Source of the DNA: Mesocentrotus franciscanus
Lineage: Eukaryota > Echinodermata > Echinoidea > Camarodonta > Strongylocentrotidae
Direction: 5' to 3'
Length of the DNA: 64,000 bases
Assembly (NCBI GenBank): GCA_037976565.1
Contig: CP137683.1
Span: forward strand, 4,798,865 to 4,862,864
The stretch's first letter is position 1. Every line of letters starts with the position of its first letter. Shown one piece after another: positions 58,734-64,000 of this stretch. The translations under genes and the position numbers were made by a program. The notes under the pieces are model-generated. The model did not search any database and was not told where the DNA came from. It worked only from the letters and a program-made list of their open reading frames with translations.

Positions 58734-61700
58734 CATGCATCTAGAAACGACCTTTGTGGTAATATATCAGCCCCTTCTAAGATATTTTGTTTTCTAGCAA
58801 CCGAAGTAACTGAAACATGACGCAAAATTAATCGGAATCAGGTCGATATTATGTTCGTTCAGGAAACACAAAAAAGGAGAAGTAAAAATAATATGAGAAT
58901 GAAAAAGAAAAGAGGAGAAATGATATCAAATAAAAGCTCCCTTACTCCTTCTCACACCTTCATCCACTCTCGGGCGCTCTGCTCAATGGCATTTCAGCAA
59001 AGGAAAGAAGGCCTTTGTTATACCAGAAAGTAATATATTTTTTAAAGGAAGTCTTTAGAAATGCTTTACTAACCAGCTGAGAATGGAAAACTGGAGAGAA
59101 CTAAGAGGGGGAAGGAAAGCAGGGCAGTCAATGTGCATAGAAATCGCCATTGAAAGCAACAATAAAGATTAATCAGTGTCACATAAAATATTATGGAATA
59201 GCTTCCGAAACTCATAAAGGTCCTGGGCCATCACATAATTGTACTGCTAGGTACAAAACTGGCCAGTGCATGAGTGAACGATGCGTGAGATGGATGCGGA
59301 TTAGGCTTCGATGAAATATTGGCAATGACCTTGTGTATGGATTCACCTGTGCATTTATCTCACCCTTAGTCAGACTGCAGGCTTTATAAACCTCTATCTA
59401 TCTCATTTAGCAGAAAGTATACACGGGAGATAGATAGGACTTACTAGAACGGGCGTAATTTTAGGGGTATACGTTGATAAGGGGTTCATACACGACCCCA
59501 ATCCCATTTTCTTTCTAATCGGGTTGGTTATCTTTACATGAAAATATCACTATACATTATCATTTATTCATTGAAAAATTATACAAAAAAGAAAAATATT
59601 TCAAATCTCTAAGCAGCAAAGTTTTTTAACAAACTCATATACAGAACTTTACACATAGACTCACTAAAATCCAAATTGTTTGTGTGCGTGTGTATGTGTG
59701 GGTGTATTGGAAAAAGAAAGGCGGGGTGGGGGCGGTTACTCATAAGCTCAAAACAATGTTCCTTATTGCTGTGATACATTTCATAAACAATATCCTTCAA
59801 CACCTATATGACTGTATCATTTTTTTCGAAAAATGAATAAGAGATATCTTTAAAGAATGATACAAGTGTAGTCTCATGACAAAAAACATTTCATATTTCA
59901 CATGCCATACATCATCGTGATCATCAAAATATATGGATTAACAAAGCATTTTAACTATTGGAACACAAAGATAGATTAAAGACGCAAAGTAGCTGGCTCT
60001 AATTGGGAATTCGATACCATTCGGGTTTTTACCCAATAACAAGTGTTTTTAATCACCAGGATTAGCCTTCAGTTTTATGACCAACAGGCCTTATCTAATG
60101 CTTTGCATTTTCCAGCCTTTCCCCATATGGCAAAATCATTATGTTACTTTTCCCTTATCCGGAGACTCTCCGAGAGATGAGGGGTATTTTCGATAGACTT
60201 CGGGTTTGCTGTATGCTGGGTTGTAAACCTTTTAATTGTATTTTCTGGTGTCAGCGATTAATGATCTTCTGCCATTGGAAACTAACAGCCCTCTTCCTTT
60301 TATAGTGCATCTTTGGAAACTGCTACCCTTCTATTCATCATCTTCATATACATAATTATTTCCACGAAGTACTGCAGGCATCTTAAGACAATTATAGAAG
60401 AAACCAGAAAAATACCACTAGGTGAAAAGGAGAAATGTATACTTATGTTTCTTTCAATTAAGTTATCTATCCATAAACTTATATCTTCATTATTGATTAT
60501 CTTTATTTCTTTAATATCATTAACGTTGTAATTATTGTTATCATTATTATTATCATCATTATTATTTTTTTTATTGTTACTATTATTACTACTATCATTA
60601 TCTTTTTATCATTATTTTCATCAACATCACCATCGTTGTTATTATCATTATCAACATCATCGTTATTATTTCAACTTCAATTAGTGTTATTATATTGATA
60701 TCATTATCATCATCATTATTTCAATTATTATTATTATTGTCATTATTATCATTATCATCATTATTATTATCATTATATTCATTATCATTATAATTATCGT
60801 TATCATACCTTTCAAGAATGTTACATTATATTTCAAAATAATACCATTCAGCGGACCAGTGAAACAAAAAGCTGTGATAGTGCAGAAACTCCTATCACCT
60901 GCGGCTTTCTCCCACTCCTTTTATAAGTCTTCTCTGATCTTGGCGCCTACACGCGATGCTAAAGGGGCTAAGGGGCATTAATTACATATTGATATTAATG
61001 CCCTCGTAAAAATACACCGGGTGAACGTGACTGGCTGACAGGTTCAGGCGAAACGTTAGGGATATGAGGGTCATTTGCCCCCGATGCCGTGGATCATGTA
61101 TATATATTTTTGCCAGTGCGTAATTGATATGGAACGTACATGAAGAAAACCTGAATGCATTAATCACGTTAATCTACAACTTTGCATGAAGAATATGACT
61201 TAGTTCAGCCGATAAAGTAGGAACTTCCAGCAAGAAATAATCCTATTTTCAACACAATCCTTTTTAATCAGCGTATATTCAAAAGTTTGGCTTCATTTCC
61301 AGAGAATATTGATACGTAAGTTATTTATTTGGCTTCGTACAAGGCAATGGATGACAATTTTGTATATCCTTTGAGTCATTCACAAAATAGATATTATTTC
61401 CGGAATGCATTGTCAAAGTGATTGTGGCTCATCAAATGTATTAATTACGTATTCTAACTCTGTAAAATAATGTTTAAACAAATATTGAGTTATTTTAACT
61501 TGCAGCTAAAGGAAATCAGTCTCAGAAATATGGCGTTATTGCTGACAATATAATGATATTTGCAACCCACCAAAGGCGTACAGTTACCACTGAATGAAAG
61601 GTGTGACTGGTTGAATATGGGTATTTGTTGAATACTTTTAGATGTAAGCTTTCATATGTCACATTCTCAAAAAACATTAATTGGAACAAATATTTCATAA

Positions 61701-64000
61701 ACTTAAAAAAAATACAAAACTTAATAACGGCCTGCATAATTTAGCTGTTAACTCTTTATACCAACTTCCGCTCCATATCGAAAATGAATATTTATAATAG
61801 AAGGGAAAAAAAGGGATTAAAAAAAAAATTAAATAGAAATTAACTTTTCTCAACAAAAGTAAACAATAGCGTGTGTTGGCTCAAAAATGTACTAAATGGA
61901 GTACATCTAGATGCCTGGCTTATCATGCTTATCATGTTATGATAACGAAATTAAAGCAAGGAAAAAAAATAAAGTGACGACATCATAGCCGTCAGACTTG
62001 GCGAAAATCATTGACATTGAGGGCATATTCATACGAAGCAATTGTTGAATAAAATAGTAATGTAAATATTAAGGTACACAATTGATCACTGTGCTAGATA
62101 TTTGCAGAAAGAAGGAACATAAGCACTTGCGACAATGTTATATGGGCCCTTTTGGACAGTGTTCTTTATGAATACCGACATCGGAACACACAATTTGAAA
62201 ATAAATTACTGGTCATGCGGCCACAAGTACACTATTAGGCAGTCTACAGACGTCCGTTGAGGGCGTTGTAAATGTCTGTCACTTGGGGATTTTGCTTTTT
62301 TGTTTCGCTTGCTTGTCTGCTTGTCAGAGAAACTTGGAGTGAAAAGGCACCCCCGAATTATGATGACCTTTTAATTATCTTCTTGCTTGTCACCAAATTT
62401 CAAGAATATTTTGCCCCCTCTTAAACAATATCCTGGATCCTTGGTACTTCATCCAAATTGTTGTTGTCAAATTTGAACATCTAACAGAAGAAAATCGAAT
62501 ACATTGTAGTCGTGTACCATAACAATTCGGTTGGGTATTCATCATTACTCACAACTAGAGAAAACATGTGAGTTTTTTATGGTTTAACCAAGGTCGTTGT
62601 AGTCGTATAATCATATTGATTATTATTTGTTGTATAATTGTCGCACGAAAAACACATTGAGTCATCATGGCATGAAATTGATCGAAATATATATTGACGC
62701 ATCGTTTTGCAGGCTGTTTATTGAGCTGAGGTGAGACTGGGCAACTGTCATGTTAATCAGCCAGAAACCATAGTTACGTAATTATTGTCGAGCGCTCATT
62801 TGTCTCCCTAGAGCGTTTGTCGACATGCGATTGGCCTTTGGAAGCGTACACATCGATTGGGATAACTAATCATATTCAAACAACATAGTCATTCATACTG
62901 CATTGTGAACCAAACCTTGGGTATTCAGTTCGAATAGAGACTATTAAAATAGATGCTATTGATCATCTAGCCATTTACTCACCCAGCGTGCCTGTCTAAA
63001 AGGGAGTGCTGAAAAATAGTAGTAGTTTTTATTTTGCATAACTTTTTATCATTATACCCGATGGGATGATAACATGATAGAAATGTAACAGAAAAGGAAT
63101 TGCTCCTGAACTACCCTAATATTTCAAATACAAACAGAATGTGCAATATTTTCCGGATTAATTTTCATGTCGTACCTGCTAAGGCAACTGCATATACATA
63201 TTGGCGCAAATTCCTGGATAGGATTGGATGCGATTAGAACCAGTAAAACATATGGTGAGCGGCACCGAACAAGCCTTTTTGACAAAATATGTGTATATTC
63301 TCCTGTGCATTTACTGTTAACTACGCATACATGTATCACTTAATCAGCAAAATTCATTCATGGTGTATCATTTGTTATTTAAAAAAATTGATAAACATGT
63401 AAAAATAAAAAGAAATAGAAAACAAATATTGTTTAGCTCTTCAACCAGAATCTAACACTTTGGAAAATACTTGATTAATCCGAATACTTATCTGTATATC
63501 ATTCCTTGACATTGAATTATAGTTAATCTTTGGGAATGCTATTTGCAATCGTTTTGTTATAAATAACTTTGATTTGAGTGTCATTTTCGCATTAAAACCT
63601 CGAACTATTTAACTCGATAGTCGATGGTTGCGCATTATAAATGCCTCATAAGGCACCAACAAAATTAAAAAATATATTGTCAAACCAAGGAGTTTACTCC
63701 TGGATGTGAAAAATGAGATGTAAAAAATGCGATCATACAACTTTATAATTAACTTCATATAAGTACTTTAATTCATATAACGCCTCGCCTCTCAAATAAG
63801 CAATCTTACAGTATGCATCCCTCTAACCTCAAATGGTTATAGATAGTGGAGAGCGATAAAGTGGTGAGGAAGAGAGAAAACAGGAAGACTTAAAACATGA
63901 CCGGAAGAATATCGTCATGGAGATAAAATTGAAATGCGTATTTTATTTTTGTTAGGGTTGCAAGTATGTATTCCACTTACAATACCTTTTTTTTAAATAG
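58734..64000. other. AT-rich DNA, no gene seen
   Basis: Apart from the ATT/ATC-rich tract at 60526-60805 and short homopolymers (for example near 61805-61828), no repeat family, tRNA-like promoter or coding frame with recognisable motifs was found. The window ends in unassigned DNA. Confidence 0.5.
60526..60805. repeat. Degenerate (ATT)n/(ATC)n low-complexity tract
   Basis: TTATTATTATCATCATTATT-like runs with few G residues over about 280 bases. Old, degenerate microsatellite. Confidence 0.88.

Overview
The window looks like AT-rich, gene-poor nuclear DNA from an animal, most likely a marine invertebrate. It has abundant microsatellites (GA, CT, CA, TA, CTT, TAG and ATT tracts) and no long uninterrupted coding frames outside retroelements. 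It holds many tRNA-headed SINEs, decayed non-LTR retrotransposons and short inverted-repeat DNA elements. The element types (GGGTGTTTCACAAAG-type and TTAA-flanked AGGGGAAGTCC-type foldbacks, SINEs with an ATTAATCTACATTTGCCAC-like core) remind me of ambulacrarian genomes such as sea urchin or sea star. That placement is a recollection, not a database result. No complete host gene, rRNA, functional tRNA or CRISPR array could be supported.

Layout. 0-6 kb: simple repeats, a 130-bp tandem duplication and one unusually open, unassigned frame (1460-1878, minus). 6-10 kb: a nested CAACACC/GGTGTTG foldback, a two-unit degenerate tandem repeat, a pre-RT-region remnant of a non-LTR element, a small foldback and a 101-bp tandem duplication. 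11-13 kb: a mariner/SETMAR-type helix-turn-helix remnant and a minus-strand SINE. 17-24 kb: a LINE 3' end, a GC-rich foldback (19.5 kb), a CR1/L2-like LINE 3' half (22.1 kb) and a SINE. 25-31 kb: three foldback elements, two of them back to back, including a second, inverted copy of the 19.5-kb element; also one candidate minus-strand terminal exon (30.1 kb) and a GGGTGTTTC-type foldback. 33-39 kb: dispersed and tandem repeats, including a 163-bp periodic element and a three-unit array of about 280 bp. 41-47 kb: SINEs, a truncated GCGC-rich foldback abutting another CR1/L2-like LINE, and a 150-bp tandem duplication. 48-53 kb: a CA/CG tract and the best-preserved LINE, minus strand, with all RT catalytic motifs but one nonsense codon and one frameshift. 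54-58.7 kb: a second GGGTGTTTC foldback and a tandem duplication whose second copy is split by a 1.8-kb foldback that itself contains further palindromes. 58.7-64 kb: mostly unique AT-rich DNA with an ATT/ATC-rich tract.

The main biological story is transposable-element biology. Several foldback families with unrelated interiors seem to share a C-rich terminal motif followed by TCACA, and three of the four have arms made of short degenerate motif arrays. The SINE tails resemble the tail of a resident LINE, suggesting a shared retrotransposition machinery. The split duplication at 56-58.7 kb gives a natural empty-site/filled-site comparison.
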